A DNA stretch of 45,620 bases from Flavobacterium caseinilyticum (lineage in GTDB: Bacteria > Bacteroidota > Bacteroidia > Flavobacteriales > Flavobacteriaceae), in NCBI RefSeq assembly GCF_004349085.1, contig NZ_SMFM01000013.1:1-45620 (forward strand), read 5' to 3'. Shown here one piece after another: positions 25,031 through 34,041 of this stretch. Position numbers and translations under genes: made by a program. A model generated the notes under the pieces. The model had not been told where the DNA came from. It was given only the letters and a program-made list of their open reading frames with translations, and ran no database searches. Within the stretch, counting starts at the first letter, position 1. Every line of letters starts with the position of its first letter.

Positions 25031-27868
25031 ATGACATCACAATCCGAATTAATTTTAGAGCAAAATCTAGTCAACCAATTAGCTTCAAATGGATACGATA
25101 AAGTAACTATTAAAGATGAAAATAATTTACTAGTCAATCTTAAAAAGCAATTAGAAAAACACAACAACAAAGTGTTTTCTAATTCGGATTTTAAGCAAAT
25201 ACTAAACCACTTAACCAAGTCTAACAATGTTTTTGAAAAGGCGTTATTGCTACGCGATAAGTTTGCTTTCAAAAATGACAATAACGAATTGGTTTATGTG
25301 GAGTTCTTAAATATGGATTTCTGGTGTCAAAATCAATATCAAGTAACCAATCAAATCACGGTTGAAGGGACGTATAAAAACCGTTATGACGTAACCATTT
25401 TAATTAACGGTTTGCCCTTAGTGCAAATAGAATTAAAGAAGACGGGCTTAGAATTAAAAGAAGCCTACAATCAAATCAACCGCTACCAAAAACACTCTTT
25501 CTCAGCCAATACTGGGTTGTTTAATTATGTGCAATTATTTGTAATTAGTACCGGCGTAAATACTAAATACTTCAGCAATTTCGGAAACAAAAAACCCGAT
25601 TTCAAACAAACCTTCTTTTGGACAGACGAAAACAACAAACGTATTTCTAAATTAGAGGATTTTGCCAATACCTTTTTAGAGAAATGTCATTTATCTAAAA
25701 TGATTACGAAATACACCGTATTGCATGATTCTGATAAAATGTTGATGGTATTGCGTCCGTATCAATTTAATGCCGTAGAACGTATTATTGACAAGGTAAA
25801 AAACAGCAACCACAACGGTTATATATGGCACACTACAGGTTCAGGTAAAACATTAACTTCGTTCAAAGCCAGTCAAATTTTGTCACAATTACCAAAGGTG
25901 GATAAAGTAGTTTTTTGTGTAGACAGACAAGATTTAGATTACCAAACGGCTAAAGAATTCAATGCCTTCAAACCAGATTGTATTGACCCAACTAATAATA
26001 CTGCCAACTTAGTACGACAGTTCAAAGAAAGCAATAGCAAGCTTATTGTAACAACGATTCAAAAATTGTACAATGCTATTACGAGAGAACACCATCTTAA
26101 AACAATGGACGATCTAAAAGACAAAAAAATTGTCTTTATTTTTGATGAATGCCACCGCTCTCAATTTGGAGATACGCATAAAAAGATAACCCAATATTTT
26201 GAAAACTATCAAATGTTTGGGTTTACCGGTACACCTATTTTTGCAGAAAATGCCTCGTCTAAAAACAAGCAAAACCAAACCACGGCAAGCTTATTTGGTG
26301 AGCAATTGCATAGTTACGTTATTACCGATGCGATAAAAGATGACAATGTATTGCGTTTCTCTGTGGAGTATGTAGGGAAGTATAAAGAGCGTGAGAATTC
26401 GCAAAATGAAATTGACATTGAAGTAGAAGCAATTGATACCCAAGAATTATTACAAAGCAAAGACCGCATTGAAAAGATTACCAATTATATCATTCAGCAA
26501 CATCCCATTAAAACGCAAAACAAAACGTTTACGGCTATGTTTTGCGTGAGTAGCGTAGACATGCTGATTAAATATTATGATCTATTCCTTAAATTAAAAG
26601 AAGAGGGTAAACATGATTTAAAGATGGCTACAATTTTTAGTTTCGGTGCCAATGACGAAATGATTAGCGATACAGACGATTATGATAGTAAAGATTTTAA
26701 TGAGGTAGCAGAAAAGGAAGAAGTTTATAATGCCTATCATAAAAGAGATAAGCTAGAAAGTTATATAGAAAATTACAACAAAACCTTTAAAACCAATTGG
26801 ACTACAAAAGACAGTCAATCCTTTTACAATTATTACAAAGACATAGCACAACGAGTACGTTCTAAACAAGTAGATATTTTATTTGTGGTTAATATGTTCC
26901 TAACAGGATTTGATAGTAAATCATTGAATACCCTATTTGTAGATAAAAATTTAAAATACCACGGTTTAATTCAAGCCTATTCCAGAACCAATAGAATTCT
27001 TGGTGATAAAAAATCACAAGGAAATATTGTCGTATTTAGGAATCTTAAAAAAGCCACTGATGATGCCATTGCCTTATTTTCAGATAAAAAGGCTAAAGAA
27101 ATTATCATCTTAAAACCATACGAAACCTACGTTAAAGAAATTAATGAAGCTTACGATAATTTAACAGCAATTACTCCAACTTTTGAATCAGTTGATGATT
27201 TATATACCGAAGACGAAGAGCTAGAATTTGTAAAAGCGTTTCGTGAAATTATCCGGTTAAAAAACATAATTGCATCATTTGTAGATTTTACTTTTGACGA
27301 TATTGTTTTAGGAGAACAAGAATTTGATAACTATAAATCGAAATACTTGGAGTTATCTGATAAAGGTAAAAAAGAAAAAACCTCCATACTTAACGAAGTC
27401 GATTTTGAACTAGAATTGATTCATCGTGATGATATTACAGTAACCTATATTTTAGGATTATTAGCCAAGTTAAAAGCAACAAACCCAGAGGAAAAAGAAC
27501 GCAGACAAAAAGAAATACTAGATATCGTTGCAGGAGATGTCAAACTGCGCAGCAAACGCGAATTGATAGAACGTTTCATTGAAGAAAACTTGCCATTACT
27601 TGAAGATGCTTCAATAGAGGAAGGTTATGCAGCATTTATGATCGAAGAACAGCAAAAAGCCTTCAATCAATTTGTACAAGATGAAAAGATAAATGCGGAC
27701 AAGCTAAAAAAACTAACAGAAGATTATTTATTCACCCAAAGAATCCCCACCAAACAAGAAGTAGTGGAAGTATTAGAACATCAACCCTCTATTTTACAAA
27801 GATCAAAAGTAGGTGATACTATTCTAAATAAATTTCTTACTTTTATCGACACGTTTTTTAATGATTAA
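25031..27868 (+). CDS. hsdR: Type I restriction endonuclease subunit (HsdR)
   Basis: The 945-residue protein has the N-terminal nuclease core with Asp in RYDVTILINGLP near residue 117 and IELKK near residue 134 (PD-(D/E)xK). The helicase Walker A motif TTGSGKT lies near residue 268 and the DECH box near residue 370, followed by later SF2 motifs including FTGTPIF and QAYSRTNRI. It translocates DNA and cleaves unmodified targets together with HsdM and HsdS. It appears complete, so the system is probably active. Preceded by fic and the second dyad. Confidence 0.97.
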   Translation: MTSQSELILEQNLVNQLASNGYDKVTIKDENNLLVNLKKQLEKHNNKVFSNSDFKQILNHLTKSNNVFEKALLLRDKFAFKNDNNELVYVEFLNMDFWCQNQYQVTNQITVEGTYKNRYDVTILINGLPLVQIELKKTGLELKEAYNQINRYQKHSFSANTGLFNYVQLFVISTGVNTKYFSNFGNKKPDFKQTFFWTDENNKRISKLEDFANTFLEKCHLSKMITKYTVLHDSDKMLMVLRPYQFNAVERIIDKVKNSNHNGYIWHTTGSGKTLTSFKASQILSQLPKVDKVVFCVDRQDLDYQTAKEFNAFKPDCIDPTNNTANLVRQFKESNSKLIVTTIQKLYNAITREHHLKTMDDLKDKKIVFIFDECHRSQFGDTHKKITQYFENYQMFGFTGTPIFAENASSKNKQNQTTASLFGEQLHSYVITDAIKDDNVLRFSVEYVGKYKERENSQNEIDIEVEAIDTQELLQSKDRIEKITNYIIQQHPIKTQNKTFTAMFCVSSVDMLIKYYDLFLKLKEEGKHDLKMATIFSFGANDEMISDTDDYDSKDFNEVAEKEEVYNAYHKRDKLESYIENYNKTFKTNWTTKDSQSFYNYYKDIAQRVRSKQVDILFVVNMFLTGFDSKSLNTLFVDKNLKYHGLIQAYSRTNRILGDKKSQGNIVVFRNLKKATDDAIALFSDKKAKEIIILKPYETYVKEINEAYDNLTAITPTFESVDDLYTEDEELEFVKAFREIIRLKNIIASFVDFTFDDIVLGEQEFDNYKSKYLELSDKGKKEKTSILNEVDFELELIHRDDITVTYILGLLAKLKATNPEEKERRQKEILDIVAGDVKLRSKRELIERFIEENLPLLEDASIEEGYAAFMIEEQQKAFNQFVQDEKINADKLKKLTEDYLFTQRIPTKQEVVEVLEHQPSILQRSKVGDTILNKFLTFIDTFFND

Positions 27869-27899
27869 TATTTAATTTGATTGTGTAAAATAAAAATTT

Positions 27900-28892
27900 A
27901 TGACAGTAGTAAATATAGTATTTCACCATATAATAAAAGAACTAAAAGGAAAAGCATCTTTAAAATGCTCTGATAAGTTGTTACCCATTAATGCAACTGT
28001 CAATGAATTTGTAACAAAATTAATTAAAAACTACAGTTCAAAAAATCCAACTCAAGGAACTTTTCAAGACGATCCTGATAATTATCCATTTCAAAAAAAG
28101 GTTGAATCTTATCTAAATGATGGAGATTTCTTGGCTTTTACTCAAGAATCAATGAAAATTCTGGAAAGAGCGATAGATATACCAACAACAACAGGAGGAT
28201 ATGTCGTTTTTGTGCATTATACTGAGAAAAATGTTGATTTTTTGATTACAGCAATGCTTGATAAAGCTGCACAATTCACAGTGGATGACGAAAATTTAGA
28301 TATTGAAAAATTGATGACTCTTGATGTTGAAAAATTAGCCAGAGCTAATAGATTAAATATTAAAAGATGGCAAGATAAAGATATTTTATACCTATCGTTT
28401 ATTAAAGGAACAAGAGCAGTTTCCAATTACTTTATTAAATTTATTGGCTCTACTGACATTACTTCTTCAAAAGAAAATTTTGATAAGCTAAAGGATGCTA
28501 CAAATAGATATTTTATTGAAAAAAATATAAAAGCATTAGAAAAAGATAAAATTAAAGACAAATTTAAAGCCTATTTCGATGTTTGTTTTGATCAAAAAAA
28601 AGATGCTGAATTAGAGTCTATTTCCTCTCTTATTAATGACCAAGAACCAAAGGCTTTTTTAGATTTCATAAAAGAAAAAGAACTAGAAGTTAGTGGTAAA
28701 ATTGCTATTCATAGAAAAACTGATTTTGATTCTTTTGTTAGAACTAAAATTGTTGAAAAAGGATATACGTTGTTTTTTGATAAATCATTGATTAAAACAA
28801 ATAAAATAACACACATAGGTAATCAAATTATTATCAACGATGTTCCAGATGAATTGATAAAATTAGCTTTTGATGATGAAAAAACTTCTTGA
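27900..28892 (+). CDS. Nucleoid-associated protein (NdpA/YejK family)
   Basis: The 330-residue protein starts VVNIVFHHIIKELKGKASL and contains DIPTTTGGYVVFVHY and FIKGTRAVSNYFIKFIG, typical of the NdpA/YejK (NA37) family of DNA-associated proteins. It starts 31 bp after hsdR and its end overlaps the next gene by 20 bp, so the two are probably co-expressed. Members occur both as housekeeping nucleoid proteins and on mobile elements. The location inside restriction cargo suggests a mobile version, with unknown role. Confidence 0.85.
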   Translation: MTVVNIVFHHIIKELKGKASLKCSDKLLPINATVNEFVTKLIKNYSSKNPTQGTFQDDPDNYPFQKKVESYLNDGDFLAFTQESMKILERAIDIPTTTGGYVVFVHYTEKNVDFLITAMLDKAAQFTVDDENLDIEKLMTLDVEKLARANRLNIKRWQDKDILYLSFIKGTRAVSNYFIKFIGSTDITSSKENFDKLKDATNRYFIEKNIKALEKDKIKDKFKAYFDVCFDQKKDAELESISSLINDQEPKAFLDFIKEKELEVSGKIAIHRKTDFDSFVRTKIVEKGYTLFFDKSLIKTNKITHIGNQIIINDVPDELIKLAFDDEKTS

Positions 28893-30069
28893 TAGTGTAG
28901 TTCAGGTTAGAAGACTTATAGATTTACAAAGTGCTGATTCAATTTCTACAATAGGTTTCCTTGTTATTACTGAAACAAATATTGAATATTTTGATTCATT
29001 GCTTGATAGTGAAATAATCGATATACTAAGCGTTGGTGAACCAAATGAAATGAAGAGTATAATGAAGGAGGACATTCCTAATTTTATCAACCAACAAGTT
29101 TATTTGGACATAAGAACAGGGAATATTAATTGCTATTTTGAAACGGTAAATGATTTTCTAAATGGTAATAAGTTTAAATTAAAAAGTGAGTTATTCTACA
29201 TTGCTGAAAATGATTATTATTCAGAAGAATCAGCAGTTGTAAATGAAATAGTTAATAACTACAATAAAAACATCGAACTTATTGATTTTTTAAATTCATT
29301 ATCTCATACTCATCATCTAATAGGAAATCAGCTGAAATATTATTTTTACAGGATTTCAAATAGTATTGTTGAAATTGATATAAAATATTCAATTCAAGAT
29401 TTAGATTTTTTTTCTGAATTAGAAGGATTTCAGGAATTAAAAAAGGAATTTTTAGACCCGATAAGTCATAAAGACAAAAAGGAATTATTTGTAAATGAAT
29501 TGGTGAATTTTATAGAGTGCAATTCAAGTGATTATTTGACAATTGTTAAAAATTGGAAAACTATTCTAAATTCTTATAATAAAAGCTATAAATTATATCT
29601 GGCTGGTTTTTCATTTGAGAAAATTAAAACATCTTCAAATGAACATTTTCAGAAATTATTAGATCGTATCTATGATTCAATAAGTAAAGTATCAGGATAT
29701 ATTTTTGGAATCCCAATAGGCTTTATTTTATTATTGAATTACTTTGACTATAGCGGTTTGTTAATATTCAAAAACGTCATAATTCTAATATTATCAATTC
29801 TTTTTTTTGTTTTGATATGGTACATTTTACTAAAAAATATTAAAGAATCAATAGATGCAATTGAAGAAGATATTGACGAATTTATTAATCTGATTAGTAC
29901 AGTTATTGTGCTTAAGCCTATTAAAGAAAAATTAGAAAGTCTTAAAAAGGTTTCTATAAAAAAACAACGAAATAAATTACTGATAGTGAAAGGAGTTACA
30001 ATATCAATATTTGCCCTAACAGTTATTGTGTTTTCTTATATATTCTTAGATATAAGTATTTATTTGTAA
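28873..30069 (+). CDS. Membrane protein of unknown function paired with NdpA-like gene
   Basis: I chose ATG 28873 (398 residues); a TTG at 28870 and an ATG at 28876 are alternatives. The first ~270 residues are soluble, acidic and Asn/Ser/Lys-rich, with no recognised domain. Hydrophobic helices then lie at about 272-290 (IFGIPIGFILLLNYF), 298-320 (VIILILSILFFVLIWYILL) and at the C-terminus, about 370-395. A charged amphipathic stretch (KESIDAIEEDIDEF) lies between them. The start is embedded in the end of the NdpA-like gene, which indicates coupling. The layout of a sensor-like soluble part plus a membrane end resembles effectors of defence modules, but this is inference. Confidence 0.7.
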   Translation: MMKKLLDSVVQVRRLIDLQSADSISTIGFLVITETNIEYFDSLLDSEIIDILSVGEPNEMKSIMKEDIPNFINQQVYLDIRTGNINCYFETVNDFLNGNKFKLKSELFYIAENDYYSEESAVVNEIVNNYNKNIELIDFLNSLSHTHHLIGNQLKYYFYRISNSIVEIDIKYSIQDLDFFSELEGFQELKKEFLDPISHKDKKELFVNELVNFIECNSSDYLTIVKNWKTILNSYNKSYKLYLAGFSFEKIKTSSNEHFQKLLDRIYDSISKVSGYIFGIPIGFILLLNYFDYSGLLIFKNVIILILSILFFVLIWYILLKNIKESIDAIEEDIDEFINLISTVIVLKPIKEKLESLKKVSIKKQRNKLLIVKGVTISIFALTVIVFSYIFLDISIYL

Positions 30070-30528
30070 AAGGTTTTTATTAGATACAAAGTGCTAATGA
30101 CTATAGCACTCATATTTTGCTTCGTTGAATGGTATTATAGTTTCTATCATAATTTAATTTTTTAAATTATAAATATATAATTATGACGTTCTTCAGTTAA
30201 GTCGTTGGTCTAGTTTATATATTTTAAATCAGTGGTTTAATTTATTTTGTAAGAAAATTTAGATATTTTTTTGTTTAAATGGTAAAATGCTACGATACTG
30301 CCATTTAAATTTTGAGCACTTTTAAAAATTTTGATAGTTGCGGGAAAAATAAAAAAGCCTGCAAGAAAAAAAATGTAGTCTTTAAATCCTCGCTCGCAGC
30401 ATTTTGTCCGTTTTTATAAAAAATCTGCAATATAAACCATTTGCCTTCGACTTTAAAGTGGCTTTCAAAGCCACTTTAAAGTAAAAGCTAAGAATTCATT
30501 TTCTTTTTTTAACCAGTTTTAAAAAAAA
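30070..30528. other. 459-bp non-coding region next to the integrase
   Basis: No gene is supported. The region is AT-rich and contains two inverted repeats: TTTAAATGG (30274-30282) with CCATTTAAA (30301-30309), and the 33-bp palindrome at 30450-30482, annotated separately. It separates the plus-strand cargo from the convergent minus-strand integrase. Confidence 0.5.
30450..30482. terminator. 33-bp near-perfect palindrome between cargo and integrase
   Basis: ACTTTAAAGTGGCTTT (30450-30465) and AAAGCCACTTTAAAGT (30467-30482) are fully complementary around one central base. As RNA it gives a ~15-bp stem that could end transcription of both convergent units, although no long T-run follows on the plus strand. 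It could also be a binding site for the adjacent recombinase. Confidence 0.5.
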
Positions 30529-31671
30529 TTATTTAAATGAAATTTTATTAGTTGTTTCTCTTTTTTTCTCATCGATGATTTTTGTATATATCTGCGTTGT
30601 CTTTATGTTTTTGTGCCCCAGCATTTTCGATACCGTAAAAATGTCGGTACCTGCTGCCATCTGCAATGTTGCATACGTATGACGAAAGCAATGAAATGTA
30701 ATATGTTTCTCAATTGATGCGTCGTTAACCCATATAGGCAGCAACCGGTCAACATCCCATTTTTTTAAATCATAAAAGACTCTCTTATATTGATCCACTT
30801 TTTCACCTAAAAACTCGAATGCTTCGGGGGATATAGGAAGGGTTACTGGTCGATCAGTTTTTTGCTGCTTAAATCTTATGTAATATCCTTCACTTTTACT
30901 GTATTGTACTTCTTCCCATGTAAGTTTTGATATATCGGAATAGCGCATGCCTGTGAGCAGAGAAAAAAGACTGACACGTTTTACAATTTCCTTTTTACAA
31001 GGGGTTTTAAATAGCCTTACAGCTTCTTCCATGGTTAGAAAATTCCTTTGAGACTCTTGTTCCTTTATGCTTTCAACCGCAGCATTAACATCCGTTTGAA
31101 GTAATCCTTTTTTGTAAGCTTTTCGAAGAGTAGCTTTGATCTTATTGAAATAAGTTAAAGCTGTATTCTGAGCTAAAAACTTACCCTTTTTCCTGATACA
31201 TTTTGCCTTTAAGAGATACTCCCTAAAATCTTCTATAACAGTCACATCGATATCCTGTATCAGTAAATCCTCATTTTTAAGAAAATTTTCAAAGTGGATA
31301 ATGGCATAAGTCCAGATATCACCGTTATTACCCGTTTTATGCTCTGCAACAAGCTTGAGATACTGCAGAAATGATTTTTCGCCAATCTCTTTAAGACGAA
31401 GTTGCTCTAACTCAAAAGGATTGTAGATCTGTGACTTATTTACTTCATTAAACCTATTTGCACAGATAATTTCAGCTTTATAGAGATTCTCAGAATTCAT
31501 AGTCTTGTCAACATTATTTTTTGGTTTAGGAACGAGGTATAAACTTAAATACTCCCTACGGTAAAGTTTATGAGTCTTAGGATTGTAAACCGGAGGGAAA
31601 AAATCAAGATATAGTGTAATCTTACCACTTGGCAGCATCCTTTTTCTTAGCGTAACATTTATATTTTTCAT
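30529..31671 (-). CDS. int: Tyrosine recombinase / integrase
   Basis: The 380-residue protein has an arm-binding-like N-terminus (NINVTLRKRMLPSGKITLYL), a SAM-like core-binding domain (about 105-205) and the catalytic domain. The catalytic set is visible: Arg in TGMRYSDI (~240), HCFRH (~325), GHKNIKTTQIYTK with the His and the nucleophilic Tyr (~361). It integrates and excises the element at its attachment site. Its start overlaps the excisionase-like gene by 4 bp. It is the most mnmE-proximal recombinase, which puts the element end between 32.26 and 32.48 kb. Confidence 0.95.
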   Translation of the reverse strand: MKNINVTLRKRMLPSGKITLYLDFFPPVYNPKTHKLYRREYLSLYLVPKPKNNVDKTMNSENLYKAEIICANRFNEVNKSQIYNPFELEQLRLKEIGEKSFLQYLKLVAEHKTGNNGDIWTYAIIHFENFLKNEDLLIQDIDVTVIEDFREYLLKAKCIRKKGKFLAQNTALTYFNKIKATLRKAYKKGLLQTDVNAAVESIKEQESQRNFLTMEEAVRLFKTPCKKEIVKRVSLFSLLTGMRYSDISKLTWEEVQYSKSEGYYIRFKQQKTDRPVTLPISPEAFEFLGEKVDQYKRVFYDLKKWDVDRLLPIWVNDASIEKHITFHCFRHTYATLQMAAGTDIFTVSKMLGHKNIKTTQIYTKIIDEKKRETTNKISFK

Positions 31672-32255
31672 CTTCCCGCAGCATTAAAAATTATATCAAT
31701 ATCCTGTTTGGATACACAGGTGAATTTTCCAACGGAATATTTTACTATACCCTGCCGTTGAATCAATAGATAGAGCGCTCCTGAAGAAATATTATACTTC
31801 TGTTGAATTTCCGTTATAGTATAGCAATTGTCAAAACCAGGAAATTGCTGTCCAGTTTTCAAGGTCACATCCTGTATAGGAATTGCAAAAAAAGCTTCAA
31901 GATCGCATCTGCGGATAACAGTTCGTTTGCCAAACTTTGCAATGTCCAGCTGTCCATTGTTAACTAACCTGTAAAGCGTACTTCTGCTGATTCCAAAAAG
32001 AAGGGTTGCCTGAGTAATTTTTAAAAACTCAAGAGGCTTTATTTTTTCCAAATCTGTGTTTAAAAGCTGAACGATCTCGTTATTGCTTTTTTCTACTTTT
32101 CCTTTGCGTACCAGTGATTTATAACCACGGCTGTTGCAAATGTGCGAACAATACCGTGTGCGCGTTGTTCTGGCTGTGAACTGTTTTTTGCAGTGCTCAC
32201 AAATTCTGATAACCTCAATGTTAGAACTCATAATGTGACTAATTTTGTGTCCCAT
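31668..32255 (-). CDS. Zinc-finger plus helix-turn-helix protein, excisionase-like
   Basis: The 195-residue protein has an N-terminal zinc-ribbon-like motif (CEHCKKQF with a later YCSHIC) and two MerR/excisionase-type HTH segments. One is LKITQATLLFGISRSTLYRLV near residue 80, the other ITEIQQKYNISSGALYLLI near residue 148. Directly upstream of and 4 bp overlapping int, it probably directs recombination or controls int expression. The first ATG (32255) lies within a cluster of TGTGTC repeats, so the second ATG at 32231 (187 residues) may be the real start. Confidence 0.8.
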   Translation of the reverse strand: MGHKISHIMSSNIEVIRICEHCKKQFTARTTRTRYCSHICNSRGYKSLVRKGKVEKSNNEIVQLLNTDLEKIKPLEFLKITQATLLFGISRSTLYRLVNNGQLDIAKFGKRTVIRRCDLEAFFAIPIQDVTLKTGQQFPGFDNCYTITEIQQKYNISSGALYLLIQRQGIVKYSVGKFTCVSKQDIDIIFNAAGR

Positions 32256-32281
32256 TGTGTCTATGTGTCTCTCTGTGTGTC
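32246..32281. repeat. Four TGTGTC repeats at the excisionase-like gene start
   Basis: TGTGTC (GACACA on the coding strand) occurs at 32246, 32256, 32264 and 32276, with spacing 10, 8 and 12 bp. They straddle the annotated start of the excisionase-like gene and could be operator or recombinase arm sites. Confidence 0.45.
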
Positions 32282-32387
32282 ATAATTTCGCCAAAAAAAA
32301 ATCCAACAAGGAAAATTATTTTCGTGGTACAATAATGGTACAAAAAGGAACAAACTATCTGCAAATAAAGCTAAATAAACAGAAAGA

Positions 32388-32434
32388 AGAATCCCAGTTA
32401 AAATGCCGTTTTATGACATTTTAACTGGGATTCT
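32388..32434. terminator. Perfect 18-bp stem terminator after mnmE
   Basis: AGAATCCCAGTTAAAATG (32388-32405) pairs fully with CATTTTAACTGGGATTCT (32417-32434) around an 11-nt loop. T-rich DNA lies on both sides. It lies 30 bp beyond the mnmE stop and probably ends mnmE transcription on the minus strand; it could act in both directions. Confidence 0.75.
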
Positions 32435-32463
32435 TTGTTTTATTTTGTGATGTTTTGTGAAAC

Positions 32464-32481
32464 CTATTTTCCGATACAGAA
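32464..32481 (-). other. Candidate attachment site at the mnmE 3' end
   Basis: The last 18 bp of mnmE (coding strand TTCTGTATCGGAAAATAG) encode the invariant FCIGK end. The integrase module lies just beyond with no gene between. Other islands, such as SGI1 in enterobacteria, insert at this same spot in trmE/mnmE. The duplicate copy expected at the far end is not in the window, so this is inference. Confidence 0.3.
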
Positions 32482-33864
32482 ATTAGCAAAAATATTTCCC
32501 AAAAGCTCATCATTAGTTACCTGTCCGGTAATGGTCCCAAAATGAAACAAAGCTTCCTTAATATCAATCGCCATCAGGTCGCTGGACAAGTTAGTTTCCA
32601 GTCCGTATTTTACTTTCTGGATTTCGTCCAAAGCTTTAAGCAAGGAATCATAATGTCTTGTATTGGTAACGATTGTCTCATTATTTCGCAAAGCGCCGGT
32701 ATTTACAAACGAGAGTAATTGATTCTTTAAATCTTCAACTCCGATATTCTCTTTGGCACTCAATAAAATTTGTTCTACGTTTAAAGTTTCAAGCTGTTTA
32801 ATAATGGCATCTTGTTCTTCGTTCGAAATTAAATCAACTTTATTGATTACAATAACTAATGGTTTTAGCGGATATTTATTTTTAATTTTCTCTATTTCGA
32901 TAATGTAATCTGAACCTGAAACTTTAAACTTTAAACTTTCAAACAAATATAAAACAACCTGTGCCAGTTCTATTTTTTCGAAAGTCTTTCTGATGCCAAT
33001 GCTTTCCACAACATCTTCCGTTTCTCGGATTCCTGCCGTATCAATGAATCGAAAGCCGATGCCGCCAATCACTAATTCATCTTCAATGGTGTCACGTGTC
33101 GTTCCTGCAATTTCCGAAACTATCGCGCGTTCTTCATTCAACAAAGCGTTCAGTAGCGTAGATTTACCTACATTGGGCTCGCCCACGATAGCAACAGGAA
33201 TTCCATTTTTAATCACATTTCCTATCGCGAACGAATCGATTAAACGTTTCAGTACAAACTCAATTCTGTTTAGCAATTCGTGAAATTGCGTTCGGTCCGC
33301 AAATTCAACATCTTCTTCGGCAAAGTCGAGTTCGAGTTCAATCAGGGAAGCAAAATTTAAGAGTTCTTCTCGCAATTTGGATATCTCATTAGAAAAACCA
33401 CCTCGCATTTGCTGCATTGCAATCTGGTGTGACGCTTCATTATCTGACGAAATTAAATCGGCAACAGCTTCTGCTTGGGATAAATCTAGTTTTCCGTTCA
33501 AAAAAGCTCGTAACGTAAACTCGCCCGGATCGGCCATGCGACAGCCTTTTCGAAGTAATAATTGGATAATTTGTTGTTGGATATAGATAGAACCATGACA
33601 GGAAATTTCGATAGTGTTTTCGCCCGTGTAAGAATTAGGGCCTTTGAATATAGAAACCAGGACTTCATCCAATGTTTTGGAATCATCCATGATATGTCCT
33701 AAATGTAATGTATGGGTTTTTTGTAACGTTAAATCCTTCTTTTTCACAGATTTAAAAACAGAATGACCAATAGTAATGGCGTCGTGCCCTGATATTCGGA
33801 TTACGGCAATTGCTCCAGCTCCCGAAGGAGTTGCTAACGCCACTATAGAATCGTTTGGAATCAT
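32464..33864 (-). CDS. mnmE: tRNA uridine-5-carboxymethylaminomethyl GTPase MnmE
   Basis: I chose ATG 33864 (466 residues, the usual length) because MIPNDSIVALATPSGAGAIA is the standard N-terminus and a -7 box lies just upstream (33884-33891). The frame is open further upstream to 33978, but that extension is not family-like. The protein has the folate-binding N-domain, a G domain (GEPNVGKSTLL, DTAGI, NKVD) and the C-terminal FCIGK with the essential cysteine. With MnmG it modifies U34 of certain tRNAs. Chromosomal housekeeping gene; its 3' end abuts the integrative element. Confidence 0.97.
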   Translation of the reverse strand: MIPNDSIVALATPSGAGAIAVIRISGHDAITIGHSVFKSVKKKDLTLQKTHTLHLGHIMDDSKTLDEVLVSIFKGPNSYTGENTIEISCHGSIYIQQQIIQLLLRKGCRMADPGEFTLRAFLNGKLDLSQAEAVADLISSDNEASHQIAMQQMRGGFSNEISKLREELLNFASLIELELDFAEEDVEFADRTQFHELLNRIEFVLKRLIDSFAIGNVIKNGIPVAIVGEPNVGKSTLLNALLNEERAIVSEIAGTTRDTIEDELVIGGIGFRFIDTAGIRETEDVVESIGIRKTFEKIELAQVVLYLFESLKFKVSGSDYIIEIEKIKNKYPLKPLVIVINKVDLISNEEQDAIIKQLETLNVEQILLSAKENIGVEDLKNQLLSFVNTGALRNNETIVTNTRHYDSLLKALDEIQKVKYGLETNLSSDLMAIDIKEALFHFGTITGQVTNDELLGNIFANFCIGK

Positions 33865-33883
33865 TTTTTGAATCAATTTTATG

Positions 33884-33891
33884 CAAAAGTA
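33884..33891 (-). promoter_or_regulatory. -7 promoter box for mnmE
   Basis: On the minus strand TACTTTTG matches TAnnTTTG and lies 19 bp before ATG 33864, supporting that start. Confidence 0.6.
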
Positions 33892-34041
33892 AGTAAAACT
33901 TGTAACGCTGCAAGATTCCCTTTTAAAACCAGTATCTTTATTTGCAATTAAAAGTGATTCTATGAGAATTTTATACATATTAATTATTTTTTTGTTGTAA
34001 TTTTATGTAAATAATGGACTAACAATTAAGTAAAATACGCC

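Noticed and set aside
33865..33978. N-terminal extension of mnmE
   Set aside because: MnmE proteins start at MIPND-like sequence, and the -7 box at 33884-33891 lies inside the extension.
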